NCBI RefSeq assembly: GCF_002217795.2 | Contig: NZ_AP018823.1 | Span: 3,658,001-3,722,000 of the forward strand | DNA length: 64,000 bases | Direction of reading: 5' to 3' | Origin: Aquitalea magnusonii | Lineage (GTDB): Bacteria; Pseudomonadota; Gammaproteobacteria; Burkholderiales; Chromobacteriaceae | Shown here: positions 1 through 8,083 of the stretch, piece by piece | How the letters are laid out: each line of letters begins with the position of its first letter | Numbering within the stretch: position 1 is the stretch's first letter | Position numbers and translations under genes: made by a program | Notes under the pieces: generated by a model | Told to the model about the DNA's origin: nothing | Databases searched by the model: none | The model's input: only the letters and a program-made list of their open reading frames with translations

Positions 1-78
1 CTCAATGCCAACAACCGTACGCACGCCATCGTGATTGGCCTGCAACTGGGGCTGACAACAGTTGCAGGCGTAACATGA
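1..78 (+). CDS. LuxR-family HTH regulator, C-terminal end only
   Basis: Only the last 25 codons of a gene that begins outside the window. The peptide contains NNRTHAIVIGLQLGL, which resembles the recognition-helix end of LuxR/NarL-type helix-turn-helix domains (the usual pattern is NRTHAV followed by a short helix and a Leu). Such domains sit at the C-terminus of response regulators and quorum-sensing regulators; which of these it is cannot be told from this fragment. The TGA stop is at 76-78. Confidence 0.55.
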   Translation, partial: LNANNRTHAIVIGLQLGLTTVAGVT

Positions 79-400
79 GCCACTGACAAGACGGCAAAGC
101 CAGCCTTACAGCCAGTAACCACTGAAACTGCTTGCCGCTAGAATCGCCTCACCAATTGCGTCGCTGCGGTACCAAACCGACATAGGCGCATGCGGGGTTT
201 CAATCTGCAAGTCTCTTCTTGATTGACCTATGCACTCACCTGAAATATTCGGCCCCGTGAATACGGGGTTTTTTTTTGCCCAGCCAGCCCCGCCTGTCCG
301 TAATCCGCCACGAAACCGCAAATCTCCGGACAAGACCCTGTCACAAGCCTGGGCGATTTGTTACAGTCGCTGCTCTTGCTGATTTCCCTGCCTGCCGGCC
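79..400. other. Intergenic region with one terminator
   Basis: No convincing ORF. It lies between the LuxR-type gene end and the aldehyde dehydrogenase. A strong + strand terminator is at 253-277. A TAGAAT hexamer at 139-144 could be a -10 box for a short transcript ending there, but no good -35 accompanies it, so no RNA gene is claimed. Confidence 0.5.
253..277 (+). terminator. Rho-independent terminator
   Basis: A six-base-pair stem CCCCGT/ACGGGG with loop GAAT is followed by nine T. It should end transcripts coming from the LuxR-type gene, or a short RNA from 79-250. Confidence 0.85.
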
Positions 401-1756
401 ATGAACGCCTTTACCAGTTGTAATCCCGCCACCGCCGAGGTGGTCTTTACCCGTCCGGGCTGGAGCCAGGACCGTCTGGAGCTTGCCCTCTCACAGCTGA
501 AAACCGCACAGACCCGCTGGGCCGCGCTATCCGTTTCGCACCGGGCGCAGTGCCTGCTGCAACTGGCTGCACAACTGGAAGCCAGGCGTGAAGAACTGGC
601 GTCCCTGGTCACCCTGGAAGTTGGCAAGCGTACCGCCGAATGCCTGGCCGAGATCGACAAGTCGGCGCAACTGATCCGTTATTACGCCGAACTGGCACCC
701 AGCCTGCTGGCACCGCAATCCATTGCCACCCAGGCCAGCCAAAGCGGGGTGGCTTTCGAAGCACTGGGCTGTGTACTGGCGGTAATGCCGTGGAACTACC
801 CCATCTGGCAACTGCTGCGATTTGCCGTGCCGGCCTTGATGGCGGGTAATACCTGCCTGGTCAAACCGGCACCATCGGTGCCGCAATGCACCCAGATGCT
901 GCTTGAGCTGGTGCATGCTGCCGGGCTGGATTGTCTGGACATTGCCTGGATCGATCATGAGCTGGTGGAAGAGGCCATCCGCCGTTGCGACGCGGTGGCC
1001 TTCACCGGTTCTACCCATACCGGCCGCATCATTGCCAGCCTGGCCGGCAAGCATCTGAAAAAGACCGTGCTGGAACTGGGTGGCAGCAATCCCTTCATCG
1101 TGCTGGCCGATGCCGATGTAGCAGCGGCCGCCCAGGACGCGGTGAACTCGCGTTTCCGGGATGCCGGCCAAAGCTGTAATGCCGCCAAACGCATGATTGT
1201 GGTGCCAGAGATTGCTGATGCCTTTGTCGCGGCCTTTGTGGCGGCTGCCAGCAAGCTGCAGCCGGGGGATCCGCGCGACCCGGCCACCACCCTGTCACCA
1301 CTCACCCGTGCCGATCTGCGCGAGGCACTGCATGCCCAAGTTATGGATGCCTGTCATCAGGGTGCGCAGTTACTGTTGGGCGGCCAGTTGCCACCGGCAC
1401 CGGGTTTTTTCTACCCGGCTACGGTACTGGATCACGTCACGGCCCGCTGCCGTGTCTATCACGAGGAAGTCTTCGGGCCGGTGGCCAGCATTCTGCGTGC
1501 CCGTGATGAGGCCGATGCCATCCGGCTGGCCAATGACACGCCGTTTGGTCTGGGGGCGTCCATCTATACGGCGGATACCGCCCACGGCTGGGAGCTGGCA
1601 CGCCAACTGGAAGTGGGCAGCGTGTTCATCAACAGGCATACCAGCTCCGATTTGCGGCTGCCATTTGGCGGGGTAAAGGCTTCGGGCTATGGCCGAGAGC
1701 TGTCCGAGTTCGGGCTGTATGAATTCGTCAATGTCAAAACCTACTGGCAGAAATAG
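401..1756 (+). CDS. NAD(P)-dependent aldehyde dehydrogenase (succinate-semialdehyde dehydrogenase type)
   Basis: Aldehyde dehydrogenase superfamily enzyme of 451 residues, the usual length for the short SSADH/Sad (YneI) subgroup; it oxidises an aldehyde to the acid with NAD(P)+. Visible hallmarks are the cofactor-binding stretch MPWNYPIWQLLRFAVPALMA, the catalytic Glu in LELGGSNPF, the catalytic Cys in DAGQSCNAAKR, and the C-terminal EEVFGPVASI and LPFGGVKASGYGREL motifs. The enzyme is probably cytosolic and tetrameric. It is followed after 54 bp by a transporter pair, which suggests that a transported acid or its semialdehyde is the substrate. The substrate is inferred from subgroup resemblance only. 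Confidence 0.88.
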   Translation: MNAFTSCNPATAEVVFTRPGWSQDRLELALSQLKTAQTRWAALSVSHRAQCLLQLAAQLEARREELASLVTLEVGKRTAECLAEIDKSAQLIRYYAELAPSLLAPQSIATQASQSGVAFEALGCVLAVMPWNYPIWQLLRFAVPALMAGNTCLVKPAPSVPQCTQMLLELVHAAGLDCLDIAWIDHELVEEAIRRCDAVAFTGSTHTGRIIASLAGKHLKKTVLELGGSNPFIVLADADVAAAAQDAVNSRFRDAGQSCNAAKRMIVVPEIADAFVAAFVAAASKLQPGDPRDPATTLSPLTRADLREALHAQVMDACHQGAQLLLGGQLPPAPGFFYPATVLDHVTARCRVYHEEVFGPVASILRARDEADAIRLANDTPFGLGASIYTADTAHGWELARQLEVGSVFINRHTSSDLRLPFGGVKASGYGRELSEFGLYEFVNVKTYWQK

Positions 1757-1810
1757 CTGTCACGCCGAAGAGGACGGGCGGCCAGCAGCGCCCCTCGCCG
1801 ACGGCACCGG

Positions 1811-2038
1811 ATGTCCCTTGCGATGAAGCCTTTCTCCTTGCTCTCACACGCGGGCTGGCTGGCCCTGCTGGTGCTCTTTGCCTGCCTTGCCTACTTCGCC
1901 CTGATCGCCATTGTGCCTGGCTGGCTGGCAGGCACAGTGGCGGGCTGGCCACGCTCCATCCTGTTGGCCCTGCTGCTGTTTGTCCTGTTTTTTGCCATTA
2001 CCCTGCTGTATATCCGTGCGGCAGATAGACAACCATGA
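1811..2038 (+). CDS. DUF485-type small inner-membrane protein (YjcH-like)
   Basis: A 75-residue protein with two hydrophobic spans (about residues 14-37 and 46-68). The pattern YFALIAIVPGWLAG and a second helix ending in YIRAAD match the DUF485/YjcH family, whose members are encoded directly upstream of acetate/pyruvate-type sodium symporters (yjcH-actP in E. coli). Here too the stop codon overlaps the symporter start by 4 bp (ATGA), so the two are probably translationally coupled. Its biochemical role is not established; a helper of the permease is the usual guess. No strong ribosome-binding site precedes 1811, and an in-frame ATG at 1823 is an alternative start. Confidence 0.72.
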   Translation: MSLAMKPFSLLSHAGWLALLVLFACLAYFALIAIVPGWLAGTVAGWPRSILLALLLFVLFFAITLLYIRAADRQP

Positions 2039-3582
2039 CGGCAGCCCACATCTTTTTCCTGCTGTTTGTCGCCAGCAGCCTGTTGCTGACCCTGCTGGCT
2101 GCGCGCAGAACCCGTTCGGCAGCGGATTTCTATACTGCCGGCGGGCAGTTACCGGCCTGGCAGAACGGGTTGGCACTGGCTGGCGACTATCTGTCCGCGG
2201 CGGCCTTTCTCGGTGCCATCGGCATGTATCTGGGCCAGGGTTACGACTCGCTGGTTTACGCTGTCGGTACGCTGGCCGGCTGGCCGCTGCTGATGCTGTT
2301 GCTGGCTGACAAGCTGCGCACCCTGGGCCGTTACAGCGTGGCCGATGTCCTTGCCAGCCGCTTTGATGACCGACGCGTCCGCCTGATGAGCATCATCAGC
2401 TCGCTCACCGTCACGGTGTTTTACCTGATCGTGCAACTGGTGGGGGCCGGCAAGCTGCTGCAATTGCTGTTTGGCCTGCCCTATCTGGCCGCTGTACTGC
2501 TGGTGGTTGGGCTGATGGTGCTGCAAGTGGCACTGGGCGGCATGCTGGCCACCAGTTGGGTGCAAATGATCAAGGCGGGCTTGATGCTGTTGTGCGCCTT
2601 GCTGCTGGCAGCCGGTGTGCTGCAACGCTTTGATGGCAGCCCGGCACAGCTATTTGCCGCCGTAAGCGGATTGGAGCATGGCAGGGCTTTGCTCCCTAGC
2701 GCGGTGCTGTCCGATCCCGTGGATTCCGTCTCGCTGGGCCTGGGACTAAGCCTGGGGCTGCTGGGACTGCCGCACATCCTGATGCGTTTTTTCACCGTGG
2801 CCGATGCCCGCACCGCCCGCCGCTCGGTGGGCTGGGCCACCGGCGTGATCGCGCTGTTCTTCATCTTGAACATCATCATCGGCTACGGGGCGCTGCTGCT
2901 GGTGGCACCGAACGGCAGTTTCCACGATGCCGCCGGCAAGCTGCTGGGCGGCGGCAATATGGCCGCGCTGCATCTGGCCAGCCTGCTGGGTGGGCCATGG
3001 TTGCAGGCGCTGATTGCCAGCGTGGCCTTTGCCACCATTCTGGCCGTGGTGGCCGGTCTGGCCATGGCCGGGGCCAGTGCCGTCAGCCACGACCTGTATG
3101 CACTCTGGCTATGCCAAGGTCGGGCCGATCCACGCCGGGAATGGCAGTTGTCCCGGCTGTCGGTACTGCTGCTGGGCTTGCTGGCGGTACTGCTGTCCAC
3201 CCTGTTCCAGAACCTGAACATTGCCTTGCTGGTGGGGCTGGCGTTTGCCATTGCCGCCTCCAGCAATTTCCCGGTATTGCTGCTGGCACTGCACTGGCGT
3301 GGCCTGAGCGCGCGCGGTGCGCTGGCCGGTGGCTATGGCGGCATGCTGGCCTCCCTGCTGTGCATCATTGCCGGGCCCACGGTCTGGGTGGGCATGCTGG
3401 GCCATCCCGCACCACTGTTTCCCTATGCTAACCCGGCACTGTTCTGTGTTCCTCTGGCCTTTGCCGCTGCCTGGCTGGGCTCGCAAAACCGGCCGGGGGC
3501 CAATTCCATTGACGTGCCGGCCTCCGGCGCAGACACTGGCCCGACCGCCCGATCAACATCGCAACAAGATACAACGACATGA
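2035..3582 (+). CDS. Solute:sodium symporter family permease (ActP/DhlC-like)
   Basis: A 515-residue, strongly hydrophobic protein with about 13 predicted membrane helices. RSAADFYTAGGQLPAWQNG and the downstream GDYLSAAAFLGAIGMY are the typical N-terminal signature of the SSS family acetate/monocarboxylate permeases (ActP). These import small acids with Na+. The hydrophilic last 30 residues are presumably cytosolic. It overlaps the DUF485 gene and the following glutathione transferase gene by 4 bp each. The substrate is unknown; D-lactate, 2-hydroxyacids or a semialdehyde precursor would fit the neighbouring dehydrogenases. Confidence 0.87.
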   Translation: MTAAHIFFLLFVASSLLLTLLAARRTRSAADFYTAGGQLPAWQNGLALAGDYLSAAAFLGAIGMYLGQGYDSLVYAVGTLAGWPLLMLLLADKLRTLGRYSVADVLASRFDDRRVRLMSIISSLTVTVFYLIVQLVGAGKLLQLLFGLPYLAAVLLVVGLMVLQVALGGMLATSWVQMIKAGLMLLCALLLAAGVLQRFDGSPAQLFAAVSGLEHGRALLPSAVLSDPVDSVSLGLGLSLGLLGLPHILMRFFTVADARTARRSVGWATGVIALFFILNIIIGYGALLLVAPNGSFHDAAGKLLGGGNMAALHLASLLGGPWLQALIASVAFATILAVVAGLAMAGASAVSHDLYALWLCQGRADPRREWQLSRLSVLLLGLLAVLLSTLFQNLNIALLVGLAFAIAASSNFPVLLLALHWRGLSARGALAGGYGGMLASLLCIIAGPTVWVGMLGHPAPLFPYANPALFCVPLAFAAAWLGSQNRPGANSIDVPASGADTGPTARSTSQQDTTT

Positions 3583-4202
3583 CCACACTCACCCTGTATG
3601 GCAACTGTTTTTCCGGCCATAGCTACAAGGTCCGCCTGGCGCTGATGCTGGCGGACGTATCGCATGACTACGTGCATGTCGACCTGGCGCTGCCCCGCGC
3701 CGAACGCGCCGAGGACTTCCGCGCCGTCAGCCGTTTTGGCGAAGTCCCGGTACTGGTGGCCGACGGTACTGCCATGTGCCAGTCCAATGCCATCCTGCAA
3801 TGGCTGGCCGACAGCTATGGCAGGCTGGACGGTGCGCCGGGTGAGCGCCAACTGGTGCGTGAATGGCTGTGCTGGGAGAGCAACCGCATCGGCTTCTCTC
3901 TGCCCAACCTGCGCCTGGCACGCAAGTTCTTTGCGCAGCCTGCCGAGGTCAATAACTGGCTGGAACAGCGGGTACGCGCCGACCTGGCGGTACTGGATGA
4001 CACCCTGAGCCAGCATGGCTATCTGATCGGCAGCACCCTGACCATTGCCGACCTGTCGGCCAGCGCCTATCTGTGGTGGCTGGGCGATGCCGGGCTGGAC
4101 ATCCAGGACTGGCCGCATGTGGCCGCCTGGCTGCAACGCATCAGCCAGTTGCCCGGCTGGCAACATCCGGACGAGCTGATGGCCGCGGAAATTCCGGACT
4201 GA
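3579..4202 (+). CDS. Glutathione S-transferase family protein
   Basis: 207 residues, the usual GST length. The N-terminal thioredoxin-like domain begins LTLYGNCFSGHSYKVRLAL; the glutathione-binding FGEVPVLV and CQSNAIL segments follow. The all-alpha C-terminal domain contains GSTLTIADLSASAYLWW, the hydrophobic-staple/N-capping region. It may conjugate or isomerise a glutathione adduct. Starting within the symporter stop codon, it belongs to the same operon. The physiological substrate cannot be read from the sequence. Confidence 0.85.
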   Translation: MTTLTLYGNCFSGHSYKVRLALMLADVSHDYVHVDLALPRAERAEDFRAVSRFGEVPVLVADGTAMCQSNAILQWLADSYGRLDGAPGERQLVREWLCWESNRIGFSLPNLRLARKFFAQPAEVNNWLEQRVRADLAVLDDTLSQHGYLIGSTLTIADLSASAYLWWLGDAGLDIQDWPHVAAWLQRISQLPGWQHPDELMAAEIPD

Positions 4203-4219
4203 TACCGGCAAGGGGACAG

Positions 4220-4735
4220 ATGATGGAACGGCCATCCTGCATCAAACACTGGCAAGAACTGCAAGAGCCGGACAACGCCAGTTACCCGGATAGCAGCGAA
4301 TTGCTGTCCATCGGCTCACCTCTGGGACGGTTTTTTGGTCTGCAACGCATCGGCATTCATCACGAACTGCTGCCGCCGGGCCGTCGCACCTCCTGGCCGC
4401 ATGCGGAAAAGACGGAAGACGAATTTGTCTACGTGCTGGAAGGCGAACCGGATGTCTGGCTCGATGGCGTGCTGCACCGGCTGCGGCCCGGCGATGCCGT
4501 GGGCTTTCCCGCCGGCAGTGGCATTGCCCACAGCTTCCTCAACAACACGGCGCACGATGTGCGGCTGCTGTGTGTAGGGGACCGCGACCGCGCTGACAAC
4601 CAGTTGCACTACCCGCTACACCCGGCGCGCAACAGCGCACTTGGCCCGCGCCATTGGCAAGATTGCCCAGGCCGCTTGCAGGGCGAACACGACGGCCTGC
4701 CGGATGCCTTGCGCGCCCAACAGGAGCATGACTGA
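4220..4735 (+). CDS. Cupin-domain protein
   Basis: 171 residues starting at the ATG behind AGGGGACAG; the reading frame stays open upstream into the GST gene, but this is the start with a ribosome-binding site. One double-stranded beta-helix cupin is visible: the first motif around RRTSWPHAEKTEDEFVYVLE, the second around PAGSGIAHSFLNN. The histidine and glutamates would bind a divalent metal. Close relatives are annotated only as cupin proteins; candidates are a dioxygenase, an isomerase or a sensor domain for the pathway's metabolite. It sits 17 bp after the GST gene and ends 1 bp before the next gene. Confidence 0.8.
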   Translation: MMERPSCIKHWQELQEPDNASYPDSSELLSIGSPLGRFFGLQRIGIHHELLPPGRRTSWPHAEKTEDEFVYVLEGEPDVWLDGVLHRLRPGDAVGFPAGSGIAHSFLNNTAHDVRLLCVGDRDRADNQLHYPLHPARNSALGPRHWQDCPGRLQGEHDGLPDALRAQQEHD

Positions 4736-4736
4736 G

Positions 4737-6134
4737 ATGTCCCACTTCCTTGCCGCCGTGGCCGCCATTGTCGGTGCGCCCCATGTGCTGACCCAGCCGC
4801 AGGATACCGCCCCCTACACACTGGACTACCGCCGCCGCTATCAGGGCCTGCCACTGGCGGTGGCCCTGCCCGGCACCACGGCGGAAGTAGCGGCGCTGCT
4901 GCAACTGTGCCAGCTACATCAGGTTGCCGTGGTACCACAGGGTGGCAATACCTCCACCTGCGGTGCCGCCACACCGGACACCTCGGGCCGCCAGTTGGTG
5001 ATCGGCCTGCGTCGGCTCAACCGCCTGCGCGCCATCGACACCGCCAACAACAGCATCACGGTGGAAGCCGGCATGACCCTGGCCCAGGTACAACAACTGG
5101 CCACGGCAGCGGGCCGACTGTTTCCGCTGTCGCTGGCCAGCGAGGGCAGTTGCCAGATTGGCGGCAACCTGTCCACCAATGCCGGCGGGCTGGCCGTGCT
5201 GCGCTACGGCACCATGCGTGAACTGACACTGGGGCTGGAAGTAGTGTTGCCGGACGGCCAGGTGCTGCACCAGCTCTCCGCTCTGCGCAAAGACACCAGC
5301 GGGCTGGATGTGAAGCAACTGTTCATCGGCGCGGAAGGCCAATTGGGGCTGATTACCGCCGCCACGCTCAAGCTGTTCCCGCTGCCCACCGCCCATGCCA
5401 CCGCCTGGCTGGGCGTGGACAGCAGCCAGGCCGCCATCGACTTGCTGTCGGCCTTGCGCCAGGCGTTTGGCGACCGGCTGACCACCTTTGAAATCATGTC
5501 GGACGCCTGCCAGCATCTATTGGAAAAATACCATCCGGGCCAGTTGCCCTTCATCCAGCCCTGGGCGGTGCTGGCCGAGCTGTCCGATAGCGGCGACAGC
5601 CATCTGCTGCAACAACAGCTAGTGGATTGGCTGGCAACACAGCAGATTGCCGACGGCGTGCTGGCCCATAGTGAGGCCGACAGACAGCAGCTATGGCAAC
5701 TGCGCGAGGCCATGTCGGAAACCCAGAAGCGCGACGGTGCCAGCATCAAGCACGATATCGGCGTCCCCAGCTCGGCGATTCCCGACTTTCTGCAACAGTG
5801 TGAAAGCGCCCTGCGCCGGGTCTTTCCCACGGTACGCATCATTGCCTTCGGCCATGCCGGCGATGGCAATCTGCACTACAACATCAGCTATACCCGGCCG
5901 GACAATGCCCATTTGTTTGAAGACGAGGACAGCGTCAACGCCATCGTCTACGACCTGGTGTATCGCCATCAGGGCACGCTGGCGGCGGAGCATGGCGTGG
6001 GCCAGCTCAAGGGCCACTGGCTGCAGCGTTACAAGGACCCGCTGGCGCTGCAACTGATGCGCAATATCAAGCAGGTGCTGGACCCGCACGGCCTGATGAA
6101 CCCCGGCAAGTGGTTGTCCGGCGGCGGCGATTAA
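4737..6134 (+). CDS. FAD-linked D-2-hydroxyacid dehydrogenase (GlcD / D-2-hydroxyglutarate dehydrogenase type)
   Basis: 465 residues from the ATG at 4737, chosen because AGGAG lies 10 bp upstream. An ATG at 4728 is too close to that site. The FAD-binding PCMH fold shows VVPQGGNTSTCGA and SEGSCQIGGNLSTNAGG. The C-terminal substrate-binding half contains GHAGDGNLHYNIS and AEHGVGQLKGHW, which carry the metal/substrate-binding His and Glu residues of the GlcD/D2HGDH/D-lactate dehydrogenase family. It probably oxidises a D-2-hydroxyacid (D-2-hydroxyglutarate, D-lactate or similar), passing electrons to ETF or quinone. Last gene of the 401-6134 operon; its end overlaps the convergent next gene by 4 bp. 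Confidence 0.85.
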   Translation: MSHFLAAVAAIVGAPHVLTQPQDTAPYTLDYRRRYQGLPLAVALPGTTAEVAALLQLCQLHQVAVVPQGGNTSTCGAATPDTSGRQLVIGLRRLNRLRAIDTANNSITVEAGMTLAQVQQLATAAGRLFPLSLASEGSCQIGGNLSTNAGGLAVLRYGTMRELTLGLEVVLPDGQVLHQLSALRKDTSGLDVKQLFIGAEGQLGLITAATLKLFPLPTAHATAWLGVDSSQAAIDLLSALRQAFGDRLTTFEIMSDACQHLLEKYHPGQLPFIQPWAVLAELSDSGDSHLLQQQLVDWLATQQIADGVLAHSEADRQQLWQLREAMSETQKRDGASIKHDIGVPSSAIPDFLQQCESALRRVFPTVRIIAFGHAGDGNLHYNISYTRPDNAHLFEDEDSVNAIVYDLVYRHQGTLAAEHGVGQLKGHWLQRYKDPLALQLMRNIKQVLDPHGLMNPGKWLSGGGD

Positions 6135-7990
6135 GTCGGCACAGTCAGATCGACAGCCAGCCGGGCGATCAGCCGCGGCCAGTCGCCGGCCTGCGGCTGG
6201 CGGTACAGGCGCAGCGTCGGATACCAGGGCGTGCGCTCGGCATCCCAGCCCCAGCGCCAGTCGGTATGACAGGCCGACAGCAGTACGCTGCAGGGTAGTC
6301 CAAGACAACCGGCCAGATGGGCCAGCGCGGTGTCCACCGTCACCAGACCATCCAGCCCGGCCAGAACAGCGGCGGTTGCCGCCAGATCATCCAGCCCCTG
6401 CTCCCCCGCTTCCAGCGCAGGCCAGGACGCCAGCCAGGCCGACTCTTCTTCAATCACCGGCAATTGCAGGCTGCGCCAGCGGATACCGGGCAAGGCCAGC
6501 AAGGGGGCCAGCAGACGCACGTCCGGCAATGAGCGGTGATGATCGCAGGGATGACGCGGATGGCCGCGCCAGACCAGCCCGAATCGGCGCGGCGCGGCCG
6601 GTGCCGGCTGCGGCTGCCGGGCAAACGGCGGGAAATGCGCGGGCGGCGTGGCGGCTGGATCCGGCTCCAGCCAGCGCGGCAGGCTCATGGAAAACACATG
6701 GTAGTCATGTGGCGGTAGCGCCATATCCAGCCGCAGCAAAGGCAGGAAGCTGACCGGGCAATCCAGCGGCAGGCATTGCAGCAGGCGGAGCAGCTCCGGG
6801 CGGCATACCACACTCAGGCGCGCCGCCTGCAACAAGGGCAGATAGCGGCAAAATTGCAGGGCATCGCCCAAGCCCTGTTCCAACCACACCAGCAGGTGCC
6901 GCCCGCTGAGGGACTCGCCCTGCCAGCGGGGCGAGGACAAGACAGGCAGGCCGCCAGCCGCGGGCGGGCGCTGCAGCCGCGCCTCCAGGTTCTCCCAGCC
7001 AGCACGCCAGTGTCCACGCGCCAGTTGCAGATAGGCCAGGTTCTGCCGGAAGCGGGCTTGGCCGGGTGCCAGCTCCACCGCCCTGCGCAAGGCGGCTTCC
7101 GCTTGCTCCGCTTCACGCAGCTCACTGCAGACCACGCCCAGTGCATCATGCAGCGGCGCATGCCGGGGATGCTGAGCGATGGCTTGCTGCAACAACGGCA
7201 GCGCGGCGGCGGCATCACCCTGCTGCAACAGGCCATTGGCCTGATTAAGCAGCAAGTCGGGCGGCGGAGCCGCCTGCAGCAGCGCACGCTGCAACAGGCG
7301 GCTGGCTTCGTCCCAGCGTCGCTGTTGCTGGTATAGCAGGGCCAGGTTATTAAGTGCCTCGGTATGCAGGGGCGTGCGCTGCAAGATCCGCTCCCAGCAA
7401 ACACGGGCCTCTACGTCCCGGCCTTGCTGCTGACACAGGCTGCCCAGCAGCGCATTGCCCGACTCATCGTCCGGATCCTGCAGCAGCAGGGCGTGCAACA
7501 GTGTTTCCGCCTCCGCCTGCCGGTCGGTCTGCACCAGCAGCAGGGCCAGGTTGTAGCGCACATCCTGCAGGCTGCGCGCAGCGGTCGCAAACTGCAGCGC
7601 CTGGCGATAACAGGCTTCGGCCTCAGGCCATTGTCCACCCTGCGCCAGCAATACCCCCAGATTGGCCAGACTGTCGGCATGCGCGGCTTGCAAGCGCAAT
7701 TCCGCCCGGTAGTGTTGCGCCGCCAGTTCCCGCTCTCCCCGTTCGCCATACAGGCAACCCAGGTTGTAATGGGCATCGGCCACCGCCGGGTCCAGTTGCA
7801 ATGCATGCAGCCAGCACTGCTCGGCCACGGGCTTTTGCCCCAGCTGCGCAGCACATACACCCAGCAGGGTCCAGACCGGCGCATTGCCCGGCTCGGACTC
7901 CAGACAGCGCTGCGCCGCCTGCAAGGCAGCCGGCAGCTTCTGCTCCGCCAGCAAGGTGGCCGCGCGCAGCGCCAGCGGTGACAACAACAT
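6131..7990 (-). CDS. TPR-repeat protein with C-terminal glycosyltransferase-like domain
   Basis: 619 residues starting at the ATG behind GGGGAGGAAAGC; an in-frame ATG 27 bp upstream lacks such a site. Roughly residues 10-330 are consecutive tetratricopeptide repeats (patterns such as ADAHYNLGCLYGERGERELA and ALNNLALLYQQQRRWDEA). The C-terminal third has LVWLEQGLGDALQFCRYLPL and GLVWRGHPRHPCDHHRS, followed by a late VDTALAHLAGCLGLP segment. This layout matches TPR-plus-GT9/GT41-like proteins often found near flagellar or surface-glycan genes. It might glycosylate proteins, but no neighbouring glycan genes support a target. It is encoded alone, convergent with the dehydrogenase. Confidence 0.72.
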   Translation of the reverse strand: MLLSPLALRAATLLAEQKLPAALQAAQRCLESEPGNAPVWTLLGVCAAQLGQKPVAEQCWLHALQLDPAVADAHYNLGCLYGERGERELAAQHYRAELRLQAAHADSLANLGVLLAQGGQWPEAEACYRQALQFATAARSLQDVRYNLALLLVQTDRQAEAETLLHALLLQDPDDESGNALLGSLCQQQGRDVEARVCWERILQRTPLHTEALNNLALLYQQQRRWDEASRLLQRALLQAAPPPDLLLNQANGLLQQGDAAAALPLLQQAIAQHPRHAPLHDALGVVCSELREAEQAEAALRRAVELAPGQARFRQNLAYLQLARGHWRAGWENLEARLQRPPAAGGLPVLSSPRWQGESLSGRHLLVWLEQGLGDALQFCRYLPLLQAARLSVVCRPELLRLLQCLPLDCPVSFLPLLRLDMALPPHDYHVFSMSLPRWLEPDPAATPPAHFPPFARQPQPAPAAPRRFGLVWRGHPRHPCDHHRSLPDVRLLAPLLALPGIRWRSLQLPVIEEESAWLASWPALEAGEQGLDDLAATAAVLAGLDGLVTVDTALAHLAGCLGLPCSVLLSACHTDWRWGWDAERTPWYPTLRLYRQPQAGDWPRLIARLAVDLTVPT

Positions 7991-8083
7991 GCTTTCCTCC
8001 CCTTGCTGACTGAGCATTACGACGCATCAAGCTGATTGGCCAGTCAGGACATTGCCTTTGCCGGCTGCGGCCTGGCGCTACGG

